The notes under the pieces were generated by a model. The model was given only the letters and a program-made list of their open reading frames with translations, was not told the origin of the DNA and ran no database searches. Position numbers and translations under genes: made by a program. From CAWUEX02 sp038148375 (GTDB lineage: Bacteria > Pseudomonadota > Alphaproteobacteria > Rhodospirillales > Rhodospirillaceae): DNA of 64,000 nucleotides. Shown one piece after another: positions 10,610-20,962 of the stretch. The DNA lies in assembly GCA_038148375.1 (NCBI GenBank), contig JAYQVH010000015.1:1-64000 (forward strand), given 5' to 3'. Every line of letters starts with the position of its first letter. The first letter of the stretch is position 1.

Positions 10610-11554
10610 ATGGCCACCCATCACACAAAAGTTCTTATCCTCGGATCGGGCCCAGCTGGCCTGACAGCTGCGATCTATGCCGCCCGCGCCAATCTCGAGC
10701 CCATTCTTGTGGCCGGCATGCAGCCCGGCGGCCAAATGACCATCACCACCGATGTGGAAAATTATCCCGGCTTTGCCGATGTCATTCAGGGCCCGTGGCT
10801 GATGGAACAGATGCAGAAGCAAGCGGAGCACGTCGGCACGCGGATGATCCAGGACACCATTTCGTCGGTCGACTTTTCCAAGCGTCCGTTCACCTGCATC
10901 GGCGACGGCGGCGACACGTACACCGGCGACACGGTGATCGTTTCAACCGGTGCCTCCGCACGCTGGCTCGGCCTGCCGTCGGAAGAGAAGTTCATGGGCT
11001 TCGGCGTGTCGGCCTGCGCCACCTGCGACGGTTTCTTTTTCCGCGGCAAGGACGTGTGCGTCATCGGCGGCGGCAACACCGCGGTTGAGGAAGCGTTGTA
11101 CCTGACCAACCACGCCAACAAGGTCACCCTGATCCACCGCCGCGACAGCCTGCGCGCGGAAAAGATCCTGCAGGACCGCCTGTTCAACCATGAAAAGGTC
11201 GAGGTGCTGTGGGATACGGTACTGGACGACGTCGTCGGCGATTCGGACCCCTTGGGTGTGACCGGCGTGCGCCTGCGCAACGTCAAGACGGATGAGACCT
11301 CTGAACTGGCCGTCGACGGCGTGTTTGTCGCCATCGGGCACACGCCCAACACCGACTTGTTCAAGGGCCTCCTCGACATGGACGACGGCGGCTATCTGCT
11401 CACCGCGCCGGATTCCACCCGCACCAACATTGACGGAGTCTTTGCCTCCGGCGACGTTCAGGACCATACTTACCGGCAAGCGGTAACAGCCGCAGGCACC
11501 GGATGCATGGCCGCCTTGGAGGCTGACCGGTTCCTGGCGGCGCAAGGGAACTGA
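10610..11554 (+). CDS. trxB: Thioredoxin-disulfide reductase
   Basis: NADPH-dependent flavoenzyme that keeps thioredoxin reduced. The 314-residue protein has the FAD-binding GSGPAG near residue 12, the redox-active CATC (Cys136 and Cys139), the NADPH-binding GGGNTAVEEA segment, and the C-terminal FAD motif ASGDVQDHTYRQAVTAAGTG. Length is normal. The ATG is preceded by only a weak purine stretch. It is followed 53 bp later by a LysR regulator on the same strand and diverges from the Lrp-type regulator. Confidence 0.97.
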   Translation: MATHHTKVLILGSGPAGLTAAIYAARANLEPILVAGMQPGGQMTITTDVENYPGFADVIQGPWLMEQMQKQAEHVGTRMIQDTISSVDFSKRPFTCIGDGGDTYTGDTVIVSTGASARWLGLPSEEKFMGFGVSACATCDGFFFRGKDVCVIGGGNTAVEEALYLTNHANKVTLIHRRDSLRAEKILQDRLFNHEKVEVLWDTVLDDVVGDSDPLGVTGVRLRNVKTDETSELAVDGVFVAIGHTPNTDLFKGLLDMDDGGYLLTAPDSTRTNIDGVFASGDVQDHTYRQAVTAAGTGCMAALEADRFLAAQGN

Positions 11555-11607
11555 CGCGTAAGAGCGCCGCTCACCTAACGGGTTGATGTTTTTTTTGGAG
11601 AACGATC

Positions 11608-12570
11608 ATGTCGGCGCCGCGAGGCAGCAGCCGCCTGGACTGGGATAAACTCCGCGTCTTTCACGCGGTCGCGGAAGCGGGCAGCTTCACCCATGCCAGC
11701 GAAGACCTGAATCTGAGCCAGTCGGCCGTCAGCCGGCAAATCAGCGCCCTTGAGGCTTCGCTTGGCGTGATGCTGTTTCACCGTCACGCCCGCGGCCTGA
11801 TCCTGACCGAACAGGGCGATTTGCTGTTCAAGACCGTTCATGACGTTTTTGCCAAGCTGACCAGTGTCGAAAGCCAGCTCACCGAAACCAAGGACAGTCC
11901 GGAAGGGCCGTTAACCGTAACGACCACGGTCGGCTTCGGGTCTGTGTGGCTGACCGGCCGCCTGCGCCAGTTCATCGCCGACTACCCGAACATTGATGTC
12001 ACGCTGCGTTTGGACGACCGCGAACTCGACCTCGCCATGCGCGAAGGCGACGTCGCCATCCGCTTCAATGAGCCGAAGCAGCCGGATTTGGTTCAGCGCC
12101 ACCTCGGCAGCATGAAGGGCCACCTGTTCGCGTCGCCGGATTACCTGAAAGAACACGGCACGCCGCAAACGGTCGAAGACCTGAAAGACCACCGTTTCGT
12201 GGTGTTCGGCGGCAGCGCCCTGCCCTTTGAGAACGTCAACTGGTACTTCACTCAGCTGGAGAAGACCCTGGGTGAAATTAAAACGGTGTTGACGGTCAAC
12301 AACCTCTACGGCGTGTATCGCGCCGTGAAGAACGGCATCGGCATCGGCGCCCTGCCCGAATACTTCTACCGTGAAGGCCGCGGCCTGGTGCAGATTCTGC
12401 CTGAATTGAGCAGCCCGCCGATCGACGCCTACTTCGTCTATCCCGAGGAACTGCGCAATTCCATGCGCGTGATCGTGTTCCGCGATTTCCTGCTCAAGGA
12501 AATCACCCGCGCCCGGGCTCAGCTGGCGCTGATCGCCCGCGATGACGACGCCCTAAAAACAGCCAGCTGA
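11608..12570 (+). CDS. LysR family transcriptional regulator
   Basis: A 320-residue LysR-type regulator with the N-terminal helix-turn-helix (WDKLRVFHAVAEAGSFTHAS, LNLSQSAVSRQISALEASLG) and a C-terminal periplasmic-binding-like effector domain. Start chosen at 11608 because TTGGAGAACGATC places GGAG 6-7 bases in front of the ATG. It follows trxB by 53 bp and may be co-transcribed with it. Effector and targets cannot be deduced; the nearest divergent gene, the usual target, is not adjacent here, so the target may lie elsewhere. Confidence 0.93.
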   Translation: MSAPRGSSRLDWDKLRVFHAVAEAGSFTHASEDLNLSQSAVSRQISALEASLGVMLFHRHARGLILTEQGDLLFKTVHDVFAKLTSVESQLTETKDSPEGPLTVTTTVGFGSVWLTGRLRQFIADYPNIDVTLRLDDRELDLAMREGDVAIRFNEPKQPDLVQRHLGSMKGHLFASPDYLKEHGTPQTVEDLKDHRFVVFGGSALPFENVNWYFTQLEKTLGEIKTVLTVNNLYGVYRAVKNGIGIGALPEYFYREGRGLVQILPELSSPPIDAYFVYPEELRNSMRVIVFRDFLLKEITRARAQLALIARDDDALKTAS

Positions 12571-12592
12571 TCAGCTCTGCCCGGTCCCGGCT

Positions 12593-12682
12593 GCGCAGCT
12601 ATGCGCGTCCCTTTTCCGCGCAGCTATGCGCGCCCCTTTTCCGCGCAGCTATGCGCGCCCCTTTTCCGCGCAGCTATGCGCG
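12593..12682. repeat. Tandem repeat, 3.6 units of 25 bp, behind the lysR gene
   Basis: Full units at 12593-12617, 12618-12642 and 12643-12667 plus a 15-bp partial at 12668-12682. The units are identical except one base. Each begins with the hairpin GCGCA-GCTA-TGCGC and continues with a C/T-rich tail (CCCCTTTTCC). The array starts 23 bp behind the lysR stop and is non-coding. Confidence 0.92.
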
Positions 12683-12719
12683 AGGCGCGGGTCTGCCCCG
12701 CAGGCTCAGCGCTGGAAGA

Positions 12720-12863
12720 ACACCGACCAAATTTGTATTAAAGATAGTACATGCTGCCTTTTGGCAGTATTTGGCAGTTTTCTGCTAATGCGGACCGGTT
12801 CGCCGGCCCGCCTGTCTCGGAGGCAGCCGCCTTTGAGATGGAAAGCCTCCCTGTTTTGACTTT
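12720..12863 (+). ncRNA. Possible small RNA between the lysR tail array and a strong terminator
   Basis: This stretch has no credible ORF yet ends in a strong plus-strand terminator almost 300 bp beyond the lysR stop, so it may be an independent short transcript. It contains CTGCC-TTTT-GGCAG (12753-12766) and a doubled TTGGCAGT/A-TTGGCAGT motif (12761-12780) that could act as a -35 element or pairing region. No known RNA family was recognised. The alternative is simply a long 3' UTR of lysR. Confidence 0.25.
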
Positions 12864-12892
12864 GCCCCGGGCTTCGGTCCGGGGCTTTTTTT
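12864..12892 (+). terminator. Strong intrinsic terminator
   Basis: GCCCCGG at 12864-12870 pairs perfectly with CCGGGGC at 12879-12885, 8-nt loop, followed by seven T (12886-12892). The T-run is only on the plus-strand side, so it ends transcription coming from lysR or from a small transcript behind it, just before the convergent hydrolase gene. Confidence 0.9.
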
Positions 12893-12897
12893 GTTCG

Positions 12898-13869
12898 CTA
12901 TTCGGCCGGAGAGCCGGCCAGAAACGCGCGGGCGTCGGCGACGGTCCGGGCAGGATCTTCCAGCATGAGTTTGTGACCGAGGTCGGGGTAGCGGATGGTG
13001 GTGAGGGGCGCGGACGTCAGCATCCCCGTGACCTGATCGAGCCCGTCGGCGCCGAGCACCGGCGACTGGCCCGCCCATTGGATCAGCGTCGGTGCCGTCA
13101 CGCGCGCGGCGATGGCCGCGGTATCGAACGGGTTGCGCACCTTGGACATGATCGACGCTTCCGCGCTGGCCGCAGCATTCTTCCGATTGTTGAGATCGGC
13201 ATAGCTCTGCACCATCAGTGCGGTGACGCGGTCGTCTTGGCCGAAGATGTTTTCGAGAAACAGCCGCCAATAAACATCCGGCGTGTAGCCGTTGAGCACG
13301 TTGGCGCTCAGCCATGCCAGCGCCGAGAACGCCAGCGGCGGCGGCACGCGCGCGCCGGGCGTATAAGCCGGCACGGTCGACAGCAAAAGCTTTTCGACCC
13401 GATCCGGATGCTCGGCGGCATAGCGCATGGCGAGAATGCTGCCCGTCGACGTACCGCCGATATACAGGCGCTCATAGCCGCCGTCTGTGACGAGGTCCTC
13501 GATGAACCGGCGCATCAGCTGGTATTGGCGTTCGCCGCTGAAGTCCCCGGTTGGATCGGGTCCGGACAATCCATACGGCGGCACATCCGGGCGGATGACG
13601 CGAAAGTCCTCGCGCAGCACGTCGGCCCACCCCTCGAACTGGCGGGCGCTGCCGAGGTGCCCGTGCAGCAGGATCAGCGCCGGGCCGCGGCCCTCCTCGA
13701 CGACGTGGATCGGCACGCCGTCGACGGTGACGAAGCGCGAGCGCGCATCCGTATACCGCATTTTGAGATAGTCATCGGACGGTGTCAGCGCGCCCGACCG
13801 GACCGCCAGGACCGCGCCGCCGGCGAGCGCGGCGGCGAGAACCAGGACAGTGGCAATCCGGCGGACCAT
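12898..13869 (-). CDS. Alpha/beta-fold hydrolase with N-terminal membrane anchor or signal
   Basis: A 323-residue serine hydrolase of unknown substrate. Residues about 5-24 form a hydrophobic export signal or anchor (IATVLVLAAALAGGAVLAV), so it acts in the periplasm or at the inner membrane. The fold is shown by the oxyanion motif HGHLGS, the nucleophile elbow GTSTGS and the C-terminal catalytic His in DLGHKLMLEDP. A cap region lies between. It is 12 bp downstream of the aminotransferase stop on the same strand, so the two may be co-transcribed, though no metabolic link is evident. Confidence 0.88.
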   Translation of the reverse strand: MVRRIATVLVLAAALAGGAVLAVRSGALTPSDDYLKMRYTDARSRFVTVDGVPIHVVEEGRGPALILLHGHLGSARQFEGWADVLREDFRVIRPDVPPYGLSGPDPTGDFSGERQYQLMRRFIEDLVTDGGYERLYIGGTSTGSILAMRYAAEHPDRVEKLLLSTVPAYTPGARVPPPLAFSALAWLSANVLNGYTPDVYWRLFLENIFGQDDRVTALMVQSYADLNNRKNAAASAEASIMSKVRNPFDTAAIAARVTAPTLIQWAGQSPVLGADGLDQVTGMLTSAPLTTIRYPDLGHKLMLEDPARTVADARAFLAGSPAE

Positions 13870-13881
13870 GCCCTCGGCGGA

Positions 13882-15084
13882 TCAGCTCAGCTCAGCGCAG
13901 AACTTCTGAATGCGCGTGCAGGCTTCCTTAAGCGCGTCCGTCGAGGTCGCGTACGAGATACGGAAGTGCGGCGACAGGCCGAAGGCCTCCCCTTGCACCG
14001 CCGCGACGGCTTCCTCTTCGAGCAGCGCGGTGACGAAATCGGAGTCGGTTTCGATCTTACGGCCACCCTTCGACGTCTTGCCGATGCAGCCGGCGATCGA
14101 CGGATAGACGTAGAACGCGCCCTCCGGCGTCAGGCAGTTGATGCCCTCGGCCTGATTCAGCATCTCCACCACAAGGTCGCGGCGCTCCTTATAAACCGCA
14201 TTACGTTCCGCCAGGAAATCGAGCGGACCGTTGAGCGCTTCGAGCGACGCGTATTGCGTGATCGACGACGTATGCGACGCACTCTGCGACTGAATGTTGT
14301 TCATCGCCTTGATCAGGTCCATCGGTCCGGCGGCATAGCCCATGCGCCAGCCGGTCATGGCGAAGGCCTTGCTGACGCCGTTGATCGTCAGCGTACGGTC
14401 GAACAGCCTGGGCTCGACCTGGGCAATGGTCTTGAATTCGAAGTCGTCGTAGACGAGATGCTCGTACATGTCGTCGGTCATCACCCACACCTGCGGGTGC
14501 TTGAGCAGCACGTCGGCAACAGCCTGGAGATCGGCGGCGGTATAGGCCGCGCCGGTCGGGTTGGACGGCGAGTTGAGGATGAGCCACTTGGTCTTATCCG
14601 TGATCGCAGCTTCGAGCTTCTCCGCCGTCAGCTTGAAGTGGTCGGCCTCCGTGCACGCGATAAACACAGGCGTGCCGCCCGCGATCAGCACCATGTCCGG
14701 GTAGCTCACCCAATAGGGTGCCGGGATCAGCACCTCATCGCCAGGATTGACGGTCGCCAGAATGGCGTTGAACAGCACCTGCTTGCCGCCGACCCCGATG
14801 TGAACCTGGCCGGGGTCATACTCGAGATCGTTCTCGCGCTTAAACTTGCCGGCCACCGCCTTGCGCAGTTCGGGGATGCCGTTGGTCGGGGTGTATTTGG
14901 TTTTGCCCTCGTCGATCGCCTTCTTGCCGGCTGCCTTGATGTGATCCGGGGTATCGAAATCCGGCTCACCGGCGCCGAGACCGATGACGTTTACGCCTTG
15001 TGCCTTCAGTTCCGCGGCCTTGGCGGTCACGGCCATGGTCGGCGACGGTTTGATGGCAGACATGCGGTCGGCGATGATAGACAC
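13882..15084 (-). CDS. aspC: Aspartate aminotransferase (class I/II, PLP-dependent)
   Basis: Transfers the amino group between aspartate and 2-oxoglutarate. The 400-residue protein has the family start SIIADRMSAIKPSPTMAVTA, the GLGAGEPDFDTP motif, substrate and cofactor residues in SNPTGA, and the PLP lysine in NGVSKAFAMTGWRMGY. The frame extends upstream to 15114, but GTG at 15084 is preferred because GGAGAATCCTC lies directly in front and family similarity begins there. It is closer to the short alphaproteobacterial/thermophile type (Igamma) than to E. coli AspC, so arginine- or prephenate-type side activity is possible. Confidence 0.93.
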   Translation of the reverse strand: MSIIADRMSAIKPSPTMAVTAKAAELKAQGVNVIGLGAGEPDFDTPDHIKAAGKKAIDEGKTKYTPTNGIPELRKAVAGKFKRENDLEYDPGQVHIGVGGKQVLFNAILATVNPGDEVLIPAPYWVSYPDMVLIAGGTPVFIACTEADHFKLTAEKLEAAITDKTKWLILNSPSNPTGAAYTAADLQAVADVLLKHPQVWVMTDDMYEHLVYDDFEFKTIAQVEPRLFDRTLTINGVSKAFAMTGWRMGYAAGPMDLIKAMNNIQSQSASHTSSITQYASLEALNGPLDFLAERNAVYKERRDLVVEMLNQAEGINCLTPEGAFYVYPSIAGCIGKTSKGGRKIETDSDFVTALLEEEAVAAVQGEAFGLSPHFRISYATSTDALKEACTRIQKFCAELS

Positions 15085-15271
15085 GAGGATTCTCCAAATT
15101 TTGAGGGGCCGCACATGCGCGGCGGCACGGCGCGGAAGCTACTCCCCCGCCCGCGCGCGCGCAACCGGATTAGGGTAAAAACCGCGGACCTTCGGAGATT
15201 TCCGCCGCTAACGTCCAATTTGTTTTAGCCGGCGCCGTCTCGCCTGTGTCCGGCAGTTGTAGGCTCGGCTG

Positions 15272-15637
15272 TTAGGTGGCGCCGCCGACGGGTTCAACCG
15301 GATCGTTGACCGGCGTTGCGTTTTGAATCCACCGTCTCAGCAATATTCCGCATGCTTCAGACGCTGCGGATACGGTGTTGGAGATCCGGCTAACATTGGT
15401 CGACGCCGCAGTATATTGATCCTGCAAATTTGTTAATCGGTCAGCTACGGATTTTCGATCCGCTTCGAGATCGGCGAGTTGCTTGCCGAGCGAATTTTCT
15501 TTGCTATCAAGTTCGACAACCCGCGCCTCATTCATCCGAAGCCTTTGTTCCATTGATTGCGCTTGATCGCGTTGTTCGGGAACGGCCATGTTGAACATCG
15601 GAATATCGCGTTTGAAGTCTTCTATTTCGGACTCCAA
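15272..15637 (-). CDS. Small coiled-coil protein, partner of the upstream lipoprotein
   Basis: A 121-residue protein with no recognised family. Residues about 1-85 are charged and heptad-like (DQAQSMEQRLRMNEARVVEL, LADLEADRKSVADRL), predicting one long coiled coil; the end contains one Cys and a Pro-rich tail. No signal peptide is visible, so it may be cytoplasmic unless the start is wrong. It begins 6 bp after the stop of the lipoprotein gene on the same strand and is surely co-transcribed with it. Base composition looks a little less GC-rich than in the neighbours. Confidence 0.65.
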   Translation of the reverse strand: MESEIEDFKRDIPMFNMAVPEQRDQAQSMEQRLRMNEARVVELDSKENSLGKQLADLEADRKSVADRLTNLQDQYTAASTNVSRISNTVSAASEACGILLRRWIQNATPVNDPVEPVGGAT

Positions 15638-15643
15638 GAATGC

Positions 15644-16753
15644 CTATTCACCTTTAGTTTCCGCTAGATTACTCTCTAAGGACTGAATCCGGTCAGCTAA
15701 CTCATCCCGGCGATCGCGGGTATCTTCAATAACCATCGACATTCTCTCGAGCGGCTGCTCCATCCCGATGCGAGATGTCGATTGTGCCGCCTCTCGCGTG
15801 TCATCTAGACACGCTTTGATAAAGTCATCCATGAACACGTCCTGCACCAGGGCGCGCACCGATGACGCCAGAGTGGCAACAGTAGAAGTATCTAATTGCG
15901 TCCCGACGGCGGGTATGACTTGCCCCTCACCAGTCGCCGCAAGCGACGTCGCGTTTTCGACCTTGTTGAATACCTGTTGCCACTCGTCCATTTCGCTCTT
16001 GGCTTTCTTGAGGGTTTCGCCGGCTTTGGCGTCGTCGCTTTTCGCCTTTGTTACGGCCTCGCACTTATCTTTGTCAGTTTCGGCTGGCTTGCCTTGTCCC
16101 TCGCATTTATCGGCAAATGTTCCACCCAAGTCGGATTCTGCGCTTGTGACTTTGTCTTCGGCGGACTTCTTCGCCGCAGCGGCTTTGTCGTGGTCGTCCC
16201 GCGCCTTGTTCAAAGCTTGTTTGGTTTCGTATACGGCGCTGCTCGCGTTTACGGTCGAGCCCGCACCGATCACGATCTGGCCCGGTCGCGCCGCACCTGT
16301 AAGCTGCTCGATGGCAATCAGCGTGACCATCGATTTCTGATAGCGTTTAAGAAGATCGTTGTATTGGTCCCTATCAATCCCGCCGCCGAGATAAGCTTCA
16401 CAGATCCGGTACATGGCGTCGCGCAGCAACTGGATCGATTGCGTGCGTATGCCGATGGTTGCGCCGGTCTCGTTCGTCGCGAGTTTGAACGCTGCCGCCA
16501 GTTCTTCGCCATTGCTGGCATTTGCCTCCAACGCGGCGCTAAATACCGAGAACACATCCGGACTGGGTTCTGAGCAAAAGATCGGCTCACCGTACACCTG
16601 CCCCGCAAGCAAAAATCTCTGCTTTGCATCGATGGAAATCGATTGCGCGGAGACGCTCTCGCTGTCGAACAGTGTTGTGGACCGGTGAATGGAGTTCCAT
16701 TCGGCGCAGGACGCCGAGCACATCGCTAGGATGCAGACACATAGCCTCTTCAT
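15644..16753 (-). CDS. Coiled-coil lipoprotein of unknown function
   Basis: A 369-residue exported protein. The N-terminus MKRLCVCILAMCSASC is a short lipoprotein signal with the acceptor Cys at residue 16 (the lipobox is weak, no Leu at -3). Residues about 50-165 form an Ala-rich helical domain with the segment TIGIRTQSIQLLRDAMYRICE, which I recall from other uncharacterised bacterial lipoproteins but cannot verify. Residues about 185-265 are Lys/Glu/Ala-rich coiled coil interrupted by a Cys pair (KCEGQGK...KCEAV) that could form a disulfide. A second helical part ends the protein. GAGGGAA precedes the ATG. First gene of a two-gene unit with the small coiled-coil protein. Confidence 0.72.
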   Translation of the reverse strand: MKRLCVCILAMCSASCAEWNSIHRSTTLFDSESVSAQSISIDAKQRFLLAGQVYGEPIFCSEPSPDVFSVFSAALEANASNGEELAAAFKLATNETGATIGIRTQSIQLLRDAMYRICEAYLGGGIDRDQYNDLLKRYQKSMVTLIAIEQLTGAARPGQIVIGAGSTVNASSAVYETKQALNKARDDHDKAAAAKKSAEDKVTSAESDLGGTFADKCEGQGKPAETDKDKCEAVTKAKSDDAKAGETLKKAKSEMDEWQQVFNKVENATSLAATGEGQVIPAVGTQLDTSTVATLASSVRALVQDVFMDDFIKACLDDTREAAQSTSRIGMEQPLERMSMVIEDTRDRRDELADRIQSLESNLAETKGE

Positions 16754-16887
16754 TGTTTCCCTCGCCCAGATACTTTTATCCCGAAACTATATTCTGCCTA
16801 AGACTATTTTCAATTAATAAGTTTATTACTCGCTATTTCCCTTATTGAGGGTATTTACAGACGTGGTGCTGAGGCTGCGACAACCCT

Positions 16888-19062
<2,175 letters not shown>

Positions 19063-19141
19063 TCCCTTCAACCCTCTGATTTGTCTGGATGAATTGCGCC
19101 AGCTCTGTCATGACAGCATGGCTGCTAGACGCCATTGTATG

Positions 19142-19171
19142 TTGACCCTGCATATATCAGATCAATATAAA
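19142..19171 (+). promoter_or_regulatory. Promoter and likely PadR operator
   Basis: TTGACC at 19142-19147 and TATAAA at 19166-19171 with an 18-bp spacer make a good sigma-70 promoter for the padR-RND operon, about 50 bp before its GTG start. An AT-rich inverted repeat, TATAT-(7 nt)-ATATA at 19153-19169, lies inside the spacer and overlaps the -10 box, where a bound PadR dimer would block polymerase. PadR autoregulation is known for the family; this site is inferred. Confidence 0.6.
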
Positions 19172-19226
19172 CATCACCAAATTGGGTTGCATCCCGGACT
19201 CTCAAGCAACCCCAAGGAGATGATCC

Positions 19227-19808
19227 GTGGACGCAAAAACCCTGTGCCTGGGCGCGCTGATGCATGACGACGCCTCTGGCTACGAAATCCGCAAACTGTT
19301 TGAAGACGGCCTGTTCAGCGCCATTCACGATGTCAGCTTCGGCTCCATCTATCCGGCCCTGACGGTGCTGCTCGAACGCGAATGGGTGACCTGCCGCATC
19401 GCGGAACAGGACGGGCGTCCGGACAAAAAGGTCTACAGCATCACCGAGTCCGGCCGGGCGGCATTTCTCGATGCCATTTCCACACCGCCGGCGCCGGACA
19501 AGATGCGCTCCGAAATGCTGTTCGTCCTGTCGTTCGGCGATTACCTGCCGCGCGCCGATGTGATGGCGTTGGTCGACCGCTACATCGCCGAGTACCGGGA
19601 CCGCCTGTTGGCCCTGGAGTCTTGCTCCTGCGCGGAGAACGCACCGCCGGTGCGCAAATTCGTCAACGACTTCGGCCTCAAGATGTACAAAACAGCCATC
19701 GCCTTTCTCGAAGATCACCGCTCTGACCTGATGAACCAGGCCAACGGCGAAGCCAACAGCAATGTTGAACATTTGACGCCCGTCACCGCTGCGGGAGGCG
19801 CATCATGA
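19227..19808 (+). CDS. PadR family transcriptional regulator
   Basis: A 193-residue repressor-type regulator with the PadR winged helix (TLCLGALMHDDASGYEIRKLF, SFGSIYPALTVLLEREWVTCR, KVYSITESGRAAF) and a C-terminal helical dimer domain. A CSC pair near residue 132 is notable. Start is GTG at 19227 because AAGGAG lies 7-8 bases in front. The stop overlaps the ATG of the adaptor gene by 4 bases (ATGA), so the regulator is the first gene of the efflux operon it most likely controls. The inducer is unknown; PadR proteins often sense phenolic or drug-like compounds. Confidence 0.93.
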   Translation: MDAKTLCLGALMHDDASGYEIRKLFEDGLFSAIHDVSFGSIYPALTVLLEREWVTCRIAEQDGRPDKKVYSITESGRAAFLDAISTPPAPDKMRSEMLFVLSFGDYLPRADVMALVDRYIAEYRDRLLALESCSCAENAPPVRKFVNDFGLKMYKTAIAFLEDHRSDLMNQANGEANSNVEHLTPVTAAGGAS

Positions 19809-20962
19809 GGCAGTCGTATGTCATCGCCGGACTGATCGCCGCCGCCGCGACCATCTGGGTCGCCTCGGGCATGATTTTCTCGTCCGGCGCGGAAGTCGAG
19901 TTGTCGGCCGTGGAACAGGCCGCGTTGAACACCCGGACCGAACTGCAGCGGGTCCAGGTCATCCGCTCGAGCGCGGTGCCGCGGGTGCGAGAGATCAAAG
20001 TTGCCGGACGCACCGAAGCGTCGCGCAGCGTGACCATGCGCTCGGAAACCGAAGGTACGGTAACCGAACTGGTTGTCCGTCGCGGGACCCATGTGAAGAA
20101 AGGTGACACCTTAATCCGCCTCGCCGCGGAAGATCGCCCGGCCCGGGTCAAAGAGGCCGAGGCCCTGGTCGCAAAGCGCGAACTCGAGGCCCGTGCGGCA
20201 GAGGATCTGTCGAAGAAATCGTTTACCTCGGAGGTGTCCCTGGCCAACGCCCGCGCCGAACTGGAATCGGCGCGCGCCAAGCTGGAAGCGGCGCGTCTGG
20301 AACTCGCCCGCACCACCATCCGGGCGCCCTTTGACGGCGTGTTCAATCGTAACCATGTTGAGGTCGGCAATTACGTGCGTGTCGGCGATGACATTGCCGA
20401 AATGGTCGATCTCGATCCGCTGCTGGTGGTCGCCGAACTCACGGAACTTTCCGTTCAGGACGTGCGCACCGGCGTCGGCGCTGGCGCCGACTTGGTCGAC
20501 GGCCGCTCCGTCGAGGGCACGGTGACATTTGTATCCTCAATGGCCTCGCCCGAAACGCGCACGTTCACGGTTGAAATTTCTGTCGGCAATCCGGACATGA
20601 CCCTGGTCGACGGGATGACCGCCACCGTCAGGCTTCCCGCCCAGGAAGTCATGGCCCACCGCGTACCCCCCAGCGCGTTGACCCTCAACGACGATGGCGC
20701 GGTCGGTATCAAATATGTCGAGCCAGATGGCCGCGTCGCTTTTGCCGAAGCATCGACGTCTTCGGCGACGGCCGACAGCATCTGGTTGACGGGCCTGCCC
20801 GCCTCGATCGACATCATCACCATCGGCCAGGAGTTTGTGGCTGAAGGTCAGACGGTGCAGCCGGTCCTGGCAAATTCCGATCAGGTAGGCGCGGCGCCTC
20901 GCGCACCCCGGGCGTTTGCCGAACCGACCGAAGTCGCCGGCGGGATGGGGGACAGCCCATGA
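19805..20962 (+). CDS. RND efflux periplasmic adaptor subunit (membrane fusion protein)
   Basis: A 385-residue adaptor linking the RND pump to an outer-membrane channel. It has an N-terminal anchor (YVIAGLIAAAATIWVASGMIF), a lipoyl half-motif (SETEGTVTELVVRRGTHVKKGDTLIRL), an alpha-hairpin (about 115-165, rich in Ala/Glu/Arg), the second lipoyl half (RTTIRAPFDGVFNRNHVEVGNYV) and beta-barrel domains. Translationally coupled to padR (4-base overlap) and to the pump gene (4-base overlap). No TolC-type channel gene is in the window, so the channel is supplied from elsewhere. Confidence 0.92.
   Translation: MRQSYVIAGLIAAAATIWVASGMIFSSGAEVELSAVEQAALNTRTELQRVQVIRSSAVPRVREIKVAGRTEASRSVTMRSETEGTVTELVVRRGTHVKKGDTLIRLAAEDRPARVKEAEALVAKRELEARAAEDLSKKSFTSEVSLANARAELESARAKLEAARLELARTTIRAPFDGVFNRNHVEVGNYVRVGDDIAEMVDLDPLLVVAELTELSVQDVRTGVGAGADLVDGRSVEGTVTFVSSMASPETRTFTVEISVGNPDMTLVDGMTATVRLPAQEVMAHRVPPSALTLNDDGAVGIKYVEPDGRVAFAEASTSSATADSIWLTGLPASIDIITIGQEFVAEGQTVQPVLANSDQVGAAPRAPRAFAEPTEVAGGMGDSP

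Noticed and set aside
15085..15114. Upstream extension of the aminotransferase to 15114.
   Set aside because: The extra ten residues do not match the family, and GGAGA is placed for GTG at 15084.
12751..15228. An 825-codon open frame on the plus strand opposite the hydrolase and aminotransferase genes.
   Set aside because: It spans two clearly real minus-strand genes and the gap between them; its translation is Arg/His/Gly-rich without any family pattern. Long antisense frames are common in GC-rich DNA.
16754..16887. A LexA box in front of uvrB.
   Set aside because: No GAAC-N7-GAAC or GTTC-N7-GTTC was found in this AT-rich gap.
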